Counted from the stretch's first letter, positions 1 through 8,594 are shown. The stretch is 64,000 nt of DNA from CAYRSS01 sp964426945 (GCA_964426945.1 CAYRSS010000017.1:1-64000); one strand, 5' to 3'. Numbers and translations: made by a program. The notes: generated from the sequence alone by a model not told the origin.

Positions 1-546
1 CTTAGCGGAACTAAGCGCCTCATCATGGTCGATGAGGCGGACCGGCTGCGCCCCAACGGCCTGGAGACGATCCGCGACGTCCACGACCTGACCGGATGCC
101 CCGTGCTGCTGGCCGGCAAGCCGGCGATTTACGAGCGCATGGGCTTCCGCGCCCTGGGCGACTTCAACGAGGTGACCGACCAGCTCGCGGGCCGCGTGGT
201 GATGGCCCGTGACCTGACCGAGCGCACGCGCACGGGGAGCAACCCGCCGCCGCTGTTCAGCCTTGAGGACATACGGGCGCTGATCCACCAGTCGAATCTC
301 AAGCTGGTGGTGACCCCCGACGGGGAGAAGTGGCTTCAGGACCGGGCCTCGACGCTCGGTATGGGCGGTGTCCAGCGGGCGCTGTCGACGCTGTACCTGG
401 CCGCGAAGGTCGCCTTCGCCAAGGGTGATGCGGCGATCACGGCCCGGCACCTGGCGAGCGTCGAGCACCTGACGATGGGCCACGAGGACGCGGCCCGCGT
501 GGCCGACGCGGTCGCCCAGGCATCCGGCATCCGCCGGGTGGTCTGA
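1..546 (+). CDS. MuB/TniB-like AAA+ ATPase, 3' part
   Basis: The reading frame is open from the first base, so the start lies outside the window; 181 residues are visible. They begin just before a Walker B strand (LIMVDEADRL, where the acidic residues bind Mg-ATP). A sensor-type segment (LLAGKPAIY) and a helical C-terminal part rich in Ala follow. This order fits the ATPases that accompany DDE transposases (MuB, TniB, IstB/ExeA-like), which bind target DNA and activate the transposase. The Walker A motif and any transposase would lie to the left and cannot be seen. It could also be a general ExeA-type AAA ATPase. No terminal inverted repeat is visible between this gene and tetR. Confidence 0.7.
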   Translation, partial: LSGTKRLIMVDEADRLRPNGLETIRDVHDLTGCPVLLAGKPAIYERMGFRALGDFNEVTDQLAGRVVMARDLTERTRTGSNPPPLFSLEDIRALIHQSNLKLVVTPDGEKWLQDRASTLGMGGVQRALSTLYLAAKVAFAKGDAAITARHLASVEHLTMGHEDAARVADAVAQASGIRRVV

Positions 547-726
547 CGAGCGAGTATCGAGCGGCCGTCGAAGGCCGCTCGCCGACAATTCACAGCGCTC
601 CGCGAAGGACCCGTGTTCCCCATCAGTCACGGCCGTCGTGGAGCGTTCGTCTTATGGGGGCTGCGCAGGGTACGTGCGATCTGCGCAGGAACCGCGCGCT
701 CCTTAGACCGGCAACGAACTATCCGG

Positions 727-755
727 TTGACGCGCCTGGCTCGGGGTTGTACGCT
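727..755 (+). promoter_or_regulatory. sigma70-type promoter for tetR-paaABCD
   Basis: A -35 box TTGACG (727-732) and a -10 box TACGCT (750-755) are separated by exactly 17 bp. They lie just upstream of a palindromic operator and the tetR start at 797. The -35 matches consensus at five of six positions, the -10 less well. The placement next to the operator supports the call; no transcript evidence is available. Confidence 0.5.
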
Positions 756-764
756 CCTGGTAGG

Positions 765-782
765 CTAACAAGCGCTCGTTAG
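765..782 (+). promoter_or_regulatory. TetR-family operator (autoregulation)
   Basis: CTAACAAGCGCTCGTTAG is an 18-bp palindrome with a single mismatched pair. Its left edge is about 10 bp after the -10 box and its right end runs into the AGGAGGAGGT ribosome-binding site of tetR (781-790). Its length and position fit the binding site of a TetR/FadR-like dimer, so the adjacent regulator probably represses itself and the paa genes until an acyl-CoA ligand (phenylacetyl-CoA in the known PaaR systems) releases it. Confidence 0.6.
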
Positions 783-796
783 GAGGAGGTGCCGCC

Positions 797-1375
797 GTGC
801 CCGAAGCCACCATCGAACGCAAAGACCAGGTTCTCCGAGCCGCGGAGCAGCTTTTTTCTCAGCGTGGCTTTCACGCATCCAGCGTGAGAGACATTGCTGA
901 GTCGTTGAACCTCAAAGGCGGCAGCCTCTACGCCCATATGGACAGCAAGGAGGATCTCCTCTGGGAGATCGTCTCCGCCGCGGCGGACCGGTTCTTTGAG
1001 GCGACCGACCCGATCCTCGCCGGTCCGCTCGTCCCGACGGAGAAACTCCGCCGGCTCATCCAGGCCCACGTCGGGGTGATCACCAGCAACCTGGAGGCGG
1101 CGGCGTGCTACCTCAACGAGTGGCGCAACCTGAGCGACGACCGGCGCCGGGCATTTGCCGCCCGCCGCGACGAGTACGAGGACACCGTGCGGCACCTGGT
1201 GCTGGCCTGCATCTGCGAGGGCACCTTCGCCGCGGTGGACGAGAAGTTTGCCACGCTGCTGATCCTGTCCTCGATGAACTGGATCTACCAGTGGTATCGC
1301 CCCAACGGGCCGATGACGCCGGATGACATCGCCCGAAAGCTGACCGACATGCTGTTCAACGGGCTGCGGCGGTAG
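797..1375 (+). CDS. TetR/AcrR-family transcriptional regulator
   Basis: The 192-residue length is standard for the family. An N-terminal helix-turn-helix (about residues 8-55) carries the TetR signature: QVLRAAEQLFSQRGFHASSV, then SLNLKGGSLYAHMDSKEDLL. The rest is the helical ligand-binding and dimerisation domain. The start is GTG at 797, chosen because AGGAGGAGGT ends six bases upstream. It sits 30 bp before paaA on the same strand and directly after a near-perfect 18-bp palindrome, so it is very likely the local repressor. By analogy with PaaR of other bacteria its inducer would be phenylacetyl-CoA, which is an inference from context only. Confidence 0.88.
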   Translation: MPEATIERKDQVLRAAEQLFSQRGFHASSVRDIAESLNLKGGSLYAHMDSKEDLLWEIVSAAADRFFEATDPILAGPLVPTEKLRRLIQAHVGVITSNLEAAACYLNEWRNLSDDRRRAFAARRDEYEDTVRHLVLACICEGTFAAVDEKFATLLILSSMNWIYQWYRPNGPMTPDDIARKLTDMLFNGLRR

Positions 1376-1405
1376 CGCCGTCGGCCTGATCCTGGGAGGA
1401 AACCG

Positions 1406-2392
1406 ATGGTCGCACCGACGACAACCACGACGAACCTGCAGGGACTCTCGCAGTCGGAATACGACGCCCGCCTTGCCGAGTTCGAGGCCCGCATCGCCCG
1501 CGGCGAGAAGATCGAACCGACCGACTGGATGCCGGACAAGTACCGCGACCAGCTCATCCGGCTGATCCACGTCCACGCCAACAGCGAGATCTGCGGCGCG
1601 CTGCCGGAGGGCCGGTGGATTCCGCATGCCCCCACGTTCAAGCGCAAGCTCGCCCTCTGTGCCAAGGTGCAGGACGAAGTGGGCCACGCGCAACTGCTCT
1701 ACCGCGCCTGCGAAACGCTCGGCCCCACGCGCGAGCAGCTCATCGAAGACCTGCTCGAAGGCCGGTCGAAGTTCTCCAACGTCTTCCACTACGAGTCGAA
1801 GACGTGGGCCGACGTGGCGATCATCGCGTGGCTCATCGACGCGGCGGCGATCATCAACCAGACGATGATGGCCGAGGGTTCCTACGGCCCCTACGCCCGG
1901 GCGCTCAAGCGCATCTGCTACGAAGAAGCGTTTCACATGAAGCACGGTTACGAGATGTGCGCCGTACTGGCTGCGGGCACGCCCGTGCAGCGAGAGATGC
2001 TCCAGGACGCGCTGAACCGCTGGTGGACGCCGATCATGATGTTCCACGGCCCCAGCGACAAGGAAAGCAAGCACACCGAAGTCCTCGTCCGCTGGGGCGT
2101 CAAGCTCAAGACCAACGACGAACAGCGGCAGCAGTTCCTCCGCCAGTTCGTCCCGAAGATCTTCGACCTGGGTCTCACCATTCCCGATCCGAATCTCCGC
2201 TTCGACAAGGAGACGGAGGAGTGGAAGTACACCGAGCCGGACTGGACCGAGTTCAAGCGGGTCGTCAACGGCGGCGGACCGCTCAGCGCCTTCCGCGTGC
2301 AGCAGCGCCGGTTCGCCCACGAGGAAGGCAAATGGGTGCGGGAGGCGCTCGCCGCGGCGGATGAAGGGCGGAAGGTGAAGATGCCGGGGTAA
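1406..2392 (+). CDS. paaA: 1,2-phenylacetyl-CoA epoxidase, catalytic subunit A
   Basis: PaaA is the di-iron subunit of the multicomponent epoxidase that converts phenylacetyl-CoA to the ring-1,2-epoxide in aerobic phenylacetate breakdown. At 328 residues it is near the usual length (about 310). Ferritin-like carboxylate and His ligands are in place: E61, E91 and H94 (QDEVGHAQ), D145, E174 and H177 (EEAFHMKH). The start ATG follows GGGAGG with good spacing. It is the first structural gene of the paaABCD run. The N-terminus carries a short Thr-rich extension (TTTTT) of no known meaning. Confidence 0.95.
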   Translation: MVAPTTTTTNLQGLSQSEYDARLAEFEARIARGEKIEPTDWMPDKYRDQLIRLIHVHANSEICGALPEGRWIPHAPTFKRKLALCAKVQDEVGHAQLLYRACETLGPTREQLIEDLLEGRSKFSNVFHYESKTWADVAIIAWLIDAAAIINQTMMAEGSYGPYARALKRICYEEAFHMKHGYEMCAVLAAGTPVQREMLQDALNRWWTPIMMFHGPSDKESKHTEVLVRWGVKLKTNDEQRQQFLRQFVPKIFDLGLTIPDPNLRFDKETEEWKYTEPDWTEFKRVVNGGGPLSAFRVQQRRFAHEEGKWVREALAAADEGRKVKMPG

Positions 2393-2437
2393 TTGCGAAT
2401 TACCAATTGGCAGTTGGCAATTGGCGATTCGATCCGA
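2391..2437 (+). repeat. AT-rich CAATTGG-type repeat between paaA and paaB
   Basis: The 73-bp paaA-paaB spacer begins with iterated CCAATTGG / CAGTTGG / CAATTGG units, several of them palindromic and clearly AT-rich against the GC-rich surroundings. This could be a small repetitive element or an mRNA processing site. It has no convincing promoter shape. Confidence 0.4.
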
Positions 2438-2465
2438 TTCTAAGTGACTGTTGTGAGCAACTCCT

Positions 2466-2774
2466 ATGTCCGACTCCCAATGGCCCGTGTTCGAGGTGTT
2501 TCACCAGCAGGCGCGCGGTGAGCCGCACATTCACGTCGGCTCGGTGCATGCGCCCGACGCCGAGATGGCCCTGATCATGGCGAAGGAGCAATTCGCCCGC
2601 CGGCAGGCGTGCGTGAATCTCTGGGTCGTCCCCGCCGACGCCATCTCGGCCACCGAGTACGAAGACGCCGATATGTTCCTGCACCCTTCCGACAAGAGCT
2701 ACCGCGAGTCGTGGGGCTACAAGACGCCGAAGACGGTCCGCGTGTCTGACCTGCAGCAGGAGAAACCCGAATGA
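2466..2774 (+). CDS. paaB: 1,2-phenylacetyl-CoA epoxidase subunit B
   Basis: This is the small bridging subunit of the PaaABCE epoxidase; 102 residues against about 95 in characterised proteins. It is recognised by the opening WPVFEVFHQQARGEPHIHVG, the phrase HAPDAEMALIMAKEQFARR, and the aromatic segment around residues 75-85. PaaB holds the PaaAC heterodimers together and has no catalytic residues. The Shine-Dalgarno before its ATG is weak, and the paaA-paaB gap of 73 bp is the widest in the operon and holds an AT-rich repeat. Its stop overlaps the paaC start (ATGA). Confidence 0.93.
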   Translation: MSDSQWPVFEVFHQQARGEPHIHVGSVHAPDAEMALIMAKEQFARRQACVNLWVVPADAISATEYEDADMFLHPSDKSYRESWGYKTPKTVRVSDLQQEKPE

Positions 2775-3556
2775 AGACCTTCGCTTCGGCCGCTGAACTG
2801 CAGGGTGAGGCACGCTCCGCCGTCGTCGATCTGCTCTATCGCCTCGCTGACGACGAGTTGATCATCGGCCACCGCGATTCCGAGTGGACCGGTCACGGCC
2901 CGATTCTCGAAGCGGACATCGCCTTCTCGTCGATGGCGCAGGACGAGATGGGTCACGCGCTGACCTACTACCGGCTTCTGGAGGATCTCGGCGAGGGCGA
3001 GCCCGATGCTCTGGCCTTCGGTCGCCCCGCGGAGCGGTTCCGCTGTTGCTCGCTGGTCGCGTTGCCTAACCAGGACTGGGCGTTCTCGCTCGTGCGGCAG
3101 TTCCTCTACGACACCGCCGAGCACGTCCGCCTCACCGAGTTGTCGCGCTGCGCCTACGAGCCGCTGGCGCAGGTAGCCCGCAAGCTGCAGAGCGAAGAGA
3201 AGTATCACCTGATGCACGGGCGCACCTGGGTGATCCGGCTCGGATCGGCGACCGGCGACAGCCGCGGACGCATTCAGGACGCCCTGGCCGCCGCGTGGCC
3301 GCACGCCCTGGGCATGTTCGAATCGACCGAGCACAGCGAGTCGCTGCGCCACTACGAACTCTGTCCGGCCGAGTCGAAGCTCAGCGCCCAGTGGCAGTCC
3401 GCCGTAGCGCCGGTCTTCCGCGAGGCGGGCATCCGCGTGCCGGAAAACGTCGAGCCGATCTTCGGCGGACGGCGCGGGCGACAGGCGCCCGAACTGGCCG
3501 AACTGCTCGCCGGGATGCAGCTTGTGTACAACATCGACCCGGCCGCGAAGTGGTGA
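2771..3556 (+). CDS. paaC: 1,2-phenylacetyl-CoA epoxidase subunit C
   Basis: PaaC (261 residues, typical 250) is the ferritin-fold partner of PaaA, structural rather than catalytic in the characterised enzyme. The protein is helical, has the family phrase LADDELIIGHRDSEWTGHGP near the N-terminus, and keeps an SMAQDEMGHAL segment equivalent to the PaaA di-iron helix. Its ATG overlaps the paaB stop by four bases, implying translational coupling. paaD starts 28 bp downstream. Confidence 0.94.
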   Translation: MKTFASAAELQGEARSAVVDLLYRLADDELIIGHRDSEWTGHGPILEADIAFSSMAQDEMGHALTYYRLLEDLGEGEPDALAFGRPAERFRCCSLVALPNQDWAFSLVRQFLYDTAEHVRLTELSRCAYEPLAQVARKLQSEEKYHLMHGRTWVIRLGSATGDSRGRIQDALAAAWPHALGMFESTEHSESLRHYELCPAESKLSAQWQSAVAPVFREAGIRVPENVEPIFGGRRGRQAPELAELLAGMQLVYNIDPAAKW

Positions 3557-3584
3557 CGCAGCGCCCCCTGCGAGGACGCCGACC

Positions 3585-4088
3585 ATGACCACCGCCGCGA
3601 CAACCCCATCCGCCCGCGAGCGACGCATCTGGGATGCCCTGGCCGGTGTTCCCGACCCGGAGATCCCGCCGCTGTCGATCGTGGAGTTGGGGATGATCGC
3701 TGCGGTCCGCGTCGCCGAGGACCATGCCGAGGTCGACATGACCCCGACCTTCGCCGGCTGTCCCGCGCTGGCGCTGATCCGCGAAGAAATCGAGCGCGCC
3801 GTGCACGCGGCCGGCGAACACGAAGTCGTCGTCAACACCGTGTTCGACCCGCCATGGACCACCGAGCGCATCTCGGAAGTCGGCCGTCGCAAGCTCAAGG
3901 AGTTCGGCCTCGCTCCGCCGGGGCGGCGATGCGCAGGCGACAGCCTGCCCGACATCGAGCTCGTCCCCTGCCCTCACTGCGATTCCACGGAGACCGACCT
4001 CGAATCGATCTTCGGCCCGACGCTCTGCCGCTCGATCCACTACTGCCGCACCTGTCGGCAATCGTTCGAGCATTTCAAGGCTGTCTGA
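3585..4088 (+). CDS. paaD: Phenylacetate degradation protein PaaD (Fe-S maturation)
   Basis: PaaD is a DUF59/MIP18-type protein thought to help build metal centres of the epoxidase system; it is not a subunit of the final enzyme. The 167 residues comprise a DUF59 domain (about 15-100, with PDPEIPPLSIVELGMI and the TFAGCPA loop) and a C-terminal zinc-ribbon-like part with two CxxC pairs (CPHCDST and CRTCRQS). The ATG at 3585 was preferred over an in-frame start at 3522 because the latter overlaps paaC and adds 21 residues unlike the family. No paaE reductase follows; the operon ends in a hairpin repeat. Confidence 0.93.
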   Translation: MTTAATTPSARERRIWDALAGVPDPEIPPLSIVELGMIAAVRVAEDHAEVDMTPTFAGCPALALIREEIERAVHAAGEHEVVVNTVFDPPWTTERISEVGRRKLKEFGLAPPGRRCAGDSLPDIELVPCPHCDSTETDLESIFGPTLCRSIHYCRTCRQSFEHFKAV

Positions 4089-4090
4089 CT

Positions 4091-4184
4091 GTCCGTTGAA
4101 AAAGGGATCAGGCACCGCCTCAGTCGCCTCTCACAGACAAGGGAGGCGGGTTGACGCCGGAGCCAGACCCCTTGTCAACGGAGC
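4091..4184. repeat. REP-like dispersed hairpin repeat, copy 1
   Basis: This roughly 94-bp imperfect palindrome has arms GTCCGTTGAAAAAGGGATC and GACCCCTTGTCAACGGA enclosing a GC-rich core (GGCACCGCC, GGGAGGCGGG). A close copy lies at 17712-17803. Both copies sit between convergent genes, here paaD and the lipoprotein gene. It probably acts as a bidirectional terminator or is a mobile REP/BIME element moved by a REP-associated transposase; no such transposase is in the window. Confidence 0.75.
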
Positions 4185-4217
4185 ACCAAGCCGCCGCCGC
4201 ATCCGCCGGCCAGGCGG

Positions 4218-4472
4218 CTAGTCCTCTTCCACCTCGACGGTCACCGTCTGCTGCGTCGGGTTCGCGAACTGCGCCGCGGTCTCGATCCGCGAGCGGTCGA
4301 TCTTCTTCACGTCGCCCGTGGCCACGTCCACGACGTAGATGTTGCCCTCCAGGGCTACGGCCTGCCGGTGGGTGATGCCGCGGGAAGTGCCCCGGTTGCC
4401 CATCGCCACCACGCAGCCGCTATTCAACACCGCCAGGGCCGCCACCGCCGCAAAACCAGCAAACTTACGCAT
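4218..4472 (-). CDS. Small exported protein, probable lipoprotein
   Basis: This 84-residue protein has a positively charged start (MRKF), a hydrophobic stretch of about 12 residues and a Cys at residue 20 (LNSGC), resembling a lipobox although the -3 position is Asn. The mature part contains EGNIYVVDVATGDVKK and an acidic tail (VEVEED). The start at 4472 is preferred over the upstream ATG at 4484 because the upstream codons themselves form its GGAGG site. The family is not recognised. The gene converges on paaD across the hairpin repeat and diverges from the SprT-like gene. Confidence 0.6.
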   Translation of the reverse strand: MRKFAGFAAVAALAVLNSGCVVAMGNRGTSRGITHRQAVALEGNIYVVDVATGDVKKIDRSRIETAAQFANPTQQTVTVEVEED

Positions 4473-4629
4473 CACTGCCTCCACTCTCGCACTCAGTGAG
4501 AAAACTCAGGGCCTGGCCGATCCGACGGTCGAACCGGCCGCACTTCGGGAAAGACACACGGGGGGCGGCGAGGTTAGGGCTGCCGGACAAAGGTTGACAC
4601 CGCCCGCCCCGACCCGACACTGCGCCGCC

Positions 4630-5808
4630 ATGAAGCAGCTGCGGATCTCGGGACTGGTGCGGCTGGCGGACGGCTTGCGACGTGAGCTGGCCGCAGGCGT
4701 GACCGCGCAGCGGAAGGCGGAGCTTCAGCAGCACCTCAGCCGGTCATTGACGTCAATCCGGCAGATCCTGACATCGCACCGTGTCACCATCGACGCCCTG
4801 CCGGCGCCCTCGCGCAACGCCTATGCGTTTCTGACCGGGTTGGATCTCGACGCGGTCCCCGTCCTGACTGCGGATGCGGACCAACCGGCGAAGCGGAGCA
4901 CTGCGGTCGCGCTTCGCGGTCTGCCGCAGGATTGGCGGACGACGCTGCAATCGCTCTCACTGGGTGTGCCTGCGGCGGCGCGGGCCGGCGCGCTCGCGGA
5001 CGTCGTCGACGCGCGCGAGCACTACGCCGGGCTGGCTCAGCGCCATGGTCTCACGATCGCCAACCTCTCTCCCCAGTCGGCCCAACCGATGGTGTGGCTG
5101 GCCCTGTTCTCTCAGCCGGCGTATTTCGATCGGTATTGCACGGCCGTGGCCGACGCGCGGGCGGCGTTCGAAGCGGGGATGATCGGCCAGCGCCGCTTCC
5201 GCCCCCCCGCCCGCGTCGAGTTCCGCCCCATCGCCGGCTACTGGCGGATACGCAGCACGCCCGCGGGTACGGAGATCGGCCTGCCGACCGCCATGATCTG
5301 TCTCGACGCCGATCAGTTCCGGCAGGTCGCTGGGGCGGCACTGCAGGGCGGCACGCGCCAGCCGGTCGCCGAGCTGATGGCGAGCGAAGCCTGTCAGACT
5401 TTTCTGGCGGAGTGGGATAGCGCCGCCGGCGTCCCGCCCGCCACCGCGGGCATCCACCGCGACCTGGCGGCGTCCTTCGACCGGGTGAATGCGGCGTACT
5501 TCGCCGGGGCCATGCCGCGGCCGACGCTCTACTGGAACAAGGTCTTCACCGGCCGCAAGTTCGGCCACTACGACCCCGCCCGCGACGCGATCATGATCAG
5601 CTGCGCCCTGGACAGCGACCGCGTGCCCGAGTTCGTGCTGGACTCGGTGATGCACCACGAGCTGCTGCACAAGAAGCTGGGCGTCGACTGGAGCCGCGGC
5701 CGGGCCGAGGCCCACACGCCGCAGTTCCGGGCCGAGGAACGGACGTTTCGGCAATACGAAGAAGCGGATCGGTTCCTGCGCGACTATGCCGCGGCGGCCA
5801 GCCGGTAG
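4630..5808 (+). CDS. SprT-like zinc metalloprotease-domain protein
   Basis: The C-terminal third (about residues 270-392) is a SprT/Spartan-like domain: HELLH zinc motif at 343-347, with H362 in AHTPQF as the probable third ligand and an aromatic TLYWNKVFTGRKFGHYD lead-in. The N-terminal 250 residues are helical and unrecognised. Spartan-type proteases cleave DNA-protein crosslinks in eukaryotes; the role of bacterial SprT-like proteins is uncertain. The frame is open further upstream to 4339, but that would run over the lipoprotein gene on the other strand, and the sequence from MKQLRI onward looks like a natural N-terminus. Confidence 0.78.
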   Translation: MKQLRISGLVRLADGLRRELAAGVTAQRKAELQQHLSRSLTSIRQILTSHRVTIDALPAPSRNAYAFLTGLDLDAVPVLTADADQPAKRSTAVALRGLPQDWRTTLQSLSLGVPAAARAGALADVVDAREHYAGLAQRHGLTIANLSPQSAQPMVWLALFSQPAYFDRYCTAVADARAAFEAGMIGQRRFRPPARVEFRPIAGYWRIRSTPAGTEIGLPTAMICLDADQFRQVAGAALQGGTRQPVAELMASEACQTFLAEWDSAAGVPPATAGIHRDLAASFDRVNAAYFAGAMPRPTLYWNKVFTGRKFGHYDPARDAIMISCALDSDRVPEFVLDSVMHHELLHKKLGVDWSRGRAEAHTPQFRAEERTFRQYEEADRFLRDYAAAASR

Positions 5809-5895
5809 CGACGTCCCGGGCCGCCGGACTGTGCCCCGGAGGCCGCGGGACGCCGATTGCCCCGCGTGGATGCGCGACGGCGAACGCTGCGGCTA

Positions 5896-8214
5896 CTACG
5901 GGCCCGTGAAGGCCAGCGCGAACGAGGCCGCGTCGCCCAGGTCCACATCGTCGTCCGAGTCGAAGTCGAAAGTCTGGCACTCCAGGCCGACAGGACCACC
6001 GCCCGGTCCGGTCATGCACGCGACCAGCGTCGCATAGTCCGCGAGGTCGACGTCACCATCGCCGTCGCCGTCCCCGGCGAGGCAGGGGCTCGGCAGGCAC
6101 GCAGCGTCCAGGGTCCAGGAGAGGCCGCTGATGCCGGCGCAGTCGGCTTCCGTCACCTGCGCGCATTGACCACCCGCAAGGCAGCACGCGCCCGAGGGTG
6201 CCGGGCAGTCCGAGACGGTGAGTCGATAATCCAGAACGGCGAACCCCTCCTCCTCGGGTTGCCGATCGATCATCAGGTAGTAGGTCCCGGCAGAGAGCAT
6301 CAGGTCCGTGATGGTCGCCTCGGTGCCGGTCGTCGTCGCCTGCGCCAGACACGAAGGACCAGGCGGACAGGTGCTGCTCACCACGACGCCGATGCTGCGA
6401 TCGACCGCACTCGCGCCCTCAACGGTGACGTCAAGGCAGTGTTCGTCTGCCAGCGTGAGCACATAGATGACGTCGTCACCGTCGTCGTAGACGCCAAGAC
6501 AGGAACTGGAGTAGTCCTCCTTCTTGTCGCTCGTTGTGTTGACATCATTGAAGGGCAGCGAGGTGATGTACAACGGGAACTCGCAGTCCTGCCCGTCCGG
6601 ATCCACCTCGGGGGCACAGGGCGGATCCAGATCTCCGCAGGACACGCCGGCGCTCCATGTGTCGCCCGGCCCCTGACAATTGGCCTGAAGGACGCTATCC
6701 GTGCAGAGCTGAGTGCCCGCATTGCAGCAGGCGCCGGTCTGCGCCCCGCCGCAATCCGTAATGGTGAGCGTGAAGTCCAGACTGTCATTGGCCTGCGGCC
6801 AGCGGTCGATCATCAGGTAGTATGTCCCGGGAGCGACCGACAGGTTGCTGATGGTTGCGACCGAACCCTGGCTCGTCGCCATGGCCGTGCAGGCAGCCTC
6901 CGGCGGGCACACACTGTCCACGGCGATTCCGATCCAATTGTCCTGCGGGGTGTCACCGGTTACGGTGATGTCGACGCACTGGGCCCCGGTTACCGTCCAC
7001 TCGTAGACGATATCCTGACCGTTGTCGTAGTTGCCAAGGCATGTGCTGGTGTAGTTGTTGATCTTGTCACTGGTCGTATTGACGTCGGAGAACGGTACGG
7101 ACGTGATCTCGATCGGGCTCGCGCAGTCCGTGCCGGCGGGCGCTGTGGCTGTCGGGCACGGGGGATTCAGCTGATCGCAGTTCAGCCCGACCGTCCAGGT
7201 CTTGCCGGGCCCTTCGCAGTCCGCCCGCAAAACGTGGTTTGCACAGGTCAGCAGGTTCGAGTCGCAGCACGCACCGGCAGGCTCGCCGCACACGAAGCTC
7301 TGGCCCTGGATGAAGACGTTCGAGTCGAGGACCTGGTCGCCGGCATCGGCGATGGCCAGCTTGATGTGGTTCACGCCCGGACTGAGCGTACCCGTCGCCG
7401 TCAGCACCACGATCAGCCCGTCCATCTGGATGTCGCGAGCGCCGGCGCAGGGGAAGTTGCCCGGCGGAATGTCGTCGCAGTCGTTGTTGATGAACAGGTT
7501 GCAGAAGCTGCCCAGCGGCGCGTCGTACGGATTTCCGCAGTTCACGTTGTTGATGCTGACCGGCGTCGAAGCGCTGCCGGGCACCAGGGCGATGTTCACA
7601 CCGTTCAGGAAGAAGCCGAACACGTCGTTGAAGGCCGTGTTCACCCATTCGTTGTACTCTTCCGAGGTGAAAACATACTGAAACTGGATGGTCTGCGTGC
7701 CTGTGCACTGGAAGTCGAATTCCAGCACGGCCGTGTCGTACGTCGTGTAGCCGGGGATCAGCCCGTTCAGCTCGGGATCACCCAGCCCCGCGTTGACGCC
7801 GCTCACATCGTCCTGGGTGTTCGGCCCGGGCACCGACGCGATGCTGCCGCTGCTCAGCATGATTCCGCCGTCGAATCCGATGATGCCGGTCCCGCCAGAG
7901 AACACGCCGGCCGCCATATTCGCCCCCGTGAACGTCACGTTGGACACGGCTACGCCCGGGCCCAGCAACGCCGTGACGAGATCTGCGGGCGTCAGGCCCG
8001 AGTTGAGATCCTGCGTCACGATTCCCGGCGCGCCGCGCGTGGCCGACGGAACCAGGTTGCTCGCACCGACGGGCAGCTCCGGACGGGCCGGCGGCTCTGC
8101 CGACGCCGCGAGTTGCGGAATCATCGCCAGGCACAGCGCGGCGATGAGCCCACGAACCCGGGGGCGGATGATATTTCGGACAGGCACGGTGCTGCGGTTC
8201 CCGAGAGACAACAT
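5896..8214 (-). CDS. Choice-of-anchor L exported protein with dockerin-like tail
   Basis: A signal peptide (about residues 15-38) leads a 772-residue exported protein. Residues about 55-290 form a choice-of-anchor-L domain (VSNVTFTGANMAAGVFSGGT, QYVFTSEEYNEWVNTAFNDV). Two homologous PPC-like beta domains of about 120 residues follow, each opening with a DC...PFxDVNTTSDK phrase and holding GTYYLMIDR. Each is preceded by a GACC cysteine module, and a third module precedes the end. The last 60 residues are two calcium-binding loops (GDGDGDVDLADYA and DFDSDDDVDLGDAA). GGAG seven bases before the ATG at 8214 sets the start. It is probably a surface or outer-sheath protein with unknown ligand; the tail may be a sorting signal rather than a cellulosomal dockerin. 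Confidence 0.82.
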   Translation of the reverse strand: MLSLGNRSTVPVRNIIRPRVRGLIAALCLAMIPQLAASAEPPARPELPVGASNLVPSATRGAPGIVTQDLNSGLTPADLVTALLGPGVAVSNVTFTGANMAAGVFSGGTGIIGFDGGIMLSSGSIASVPGPNTQDDVSGVNAGLGDPELNGLIPGYTTYDTAVLEFDFQCTGTQTIQFQYVFTSEEYNEWVNTAFNDVFGFFLNGVNIALVPGSASTPVSINNVNCGNPYDAPLGSFCNLFINNDCDDIPPGNFPCAGARDIQMDGLIVVLTATGTLSPGVNHIKLAIADAGDQVLDSNVFIQGQSFVCGEPAGACCDSNLLTCANHVLRADCEGPGKTWTVGLNCDQLNPPCPTATAPAGTDCASPIEITSVPFSDVNTTSDKINNYTSTCLGNYDNGQDIVYEWTVTGAQCVDITVTGDTPQDNWIGIAVDSVCPPEAACTAMATSQGSVATISNLSVAPGTYYLMIDRWPQANDSLDFTLTITDCGGAQTGACCNAGTQLCTDSVLQANCQGPGDTWSAGVSCGDLDPPCAPEVDPDGQDCEFPLYITSLPFNDVNTTSDKKEDYSSSCLGVYDDGDDVIYVLTLADEHCLDVTVEGASAVDRSIGVVVSSTCPPGPSCLAQATTTGTEATITDLMLSAGTYYLMIDRQPEEEGFAVLDYRLTVSDCPAPSGACCLAGGQCAQVTEADCAGISGLSWTLDAACLPSPCLAGDGDGDGDVDLADYATLVACMTGPGGGPVGLECQTFDFDSDDDVDLGDAASFALAFTGP

Positions 8215-8499
8215 GTAATCACTCCATGAGATGCGTTCAGGCGATGGAGCCCTTCTCCAAACCGGGCCCCTCGACTTCGGATTGACCGCTCCCCGCCGCA
8301 CTCACAGCGTGCGCGCCCCGGGGCATCGCACGTCGGACCAACCGTCCTGTCGCGGTCAGCCCGCAAATTCCATCCGGATCAGCCGGATGCGGAGCCGGTG
8401 CGCCATCGGGCGCGGACGAGAAGCGGCCGAAGAGCCACTTCAGCATTCTGGAAACAGCGATGGGAACCTGATAGCGGGGATTACGCCTGACCTGTGCGG

Positions 8500-8524
8500 G
8501 GTTGCCGGGGTTTCCCCGGCAACC
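8500..8524 (-). terminator. Perfect 11-bp hairpin downstream of the response regulator
   Basis: GGTTGCCGGGG - TTT - CCCCGGCAACC is a perfect 11-bp stem with a 3-nt loop, 70 bp beyond the stop of the response-regulator gene. A T-tract is lacking, so it may stop transcription weakly or protect the mRNA end. It lies within the 380-bp spacer 8215-8594, where nothing else is evident. Confidence 0.45.
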
Positions 8525-8594
8525 GCCCCCCCCCTGCCGCGATGTGGCCCGCGCAGGCCGGCTGCCCGCACACTCGCGACGGAGTCTGCAGGTG

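Noticed and set aside
5857..8229. A 790-codon plus-strand frame opposite the choice-of-anchor-L gene
   Set aside because: The minus strand has signal peptide, repeats and calcium loops; the plus frame has only Arg/Val/His-rich low-complexity sequence.
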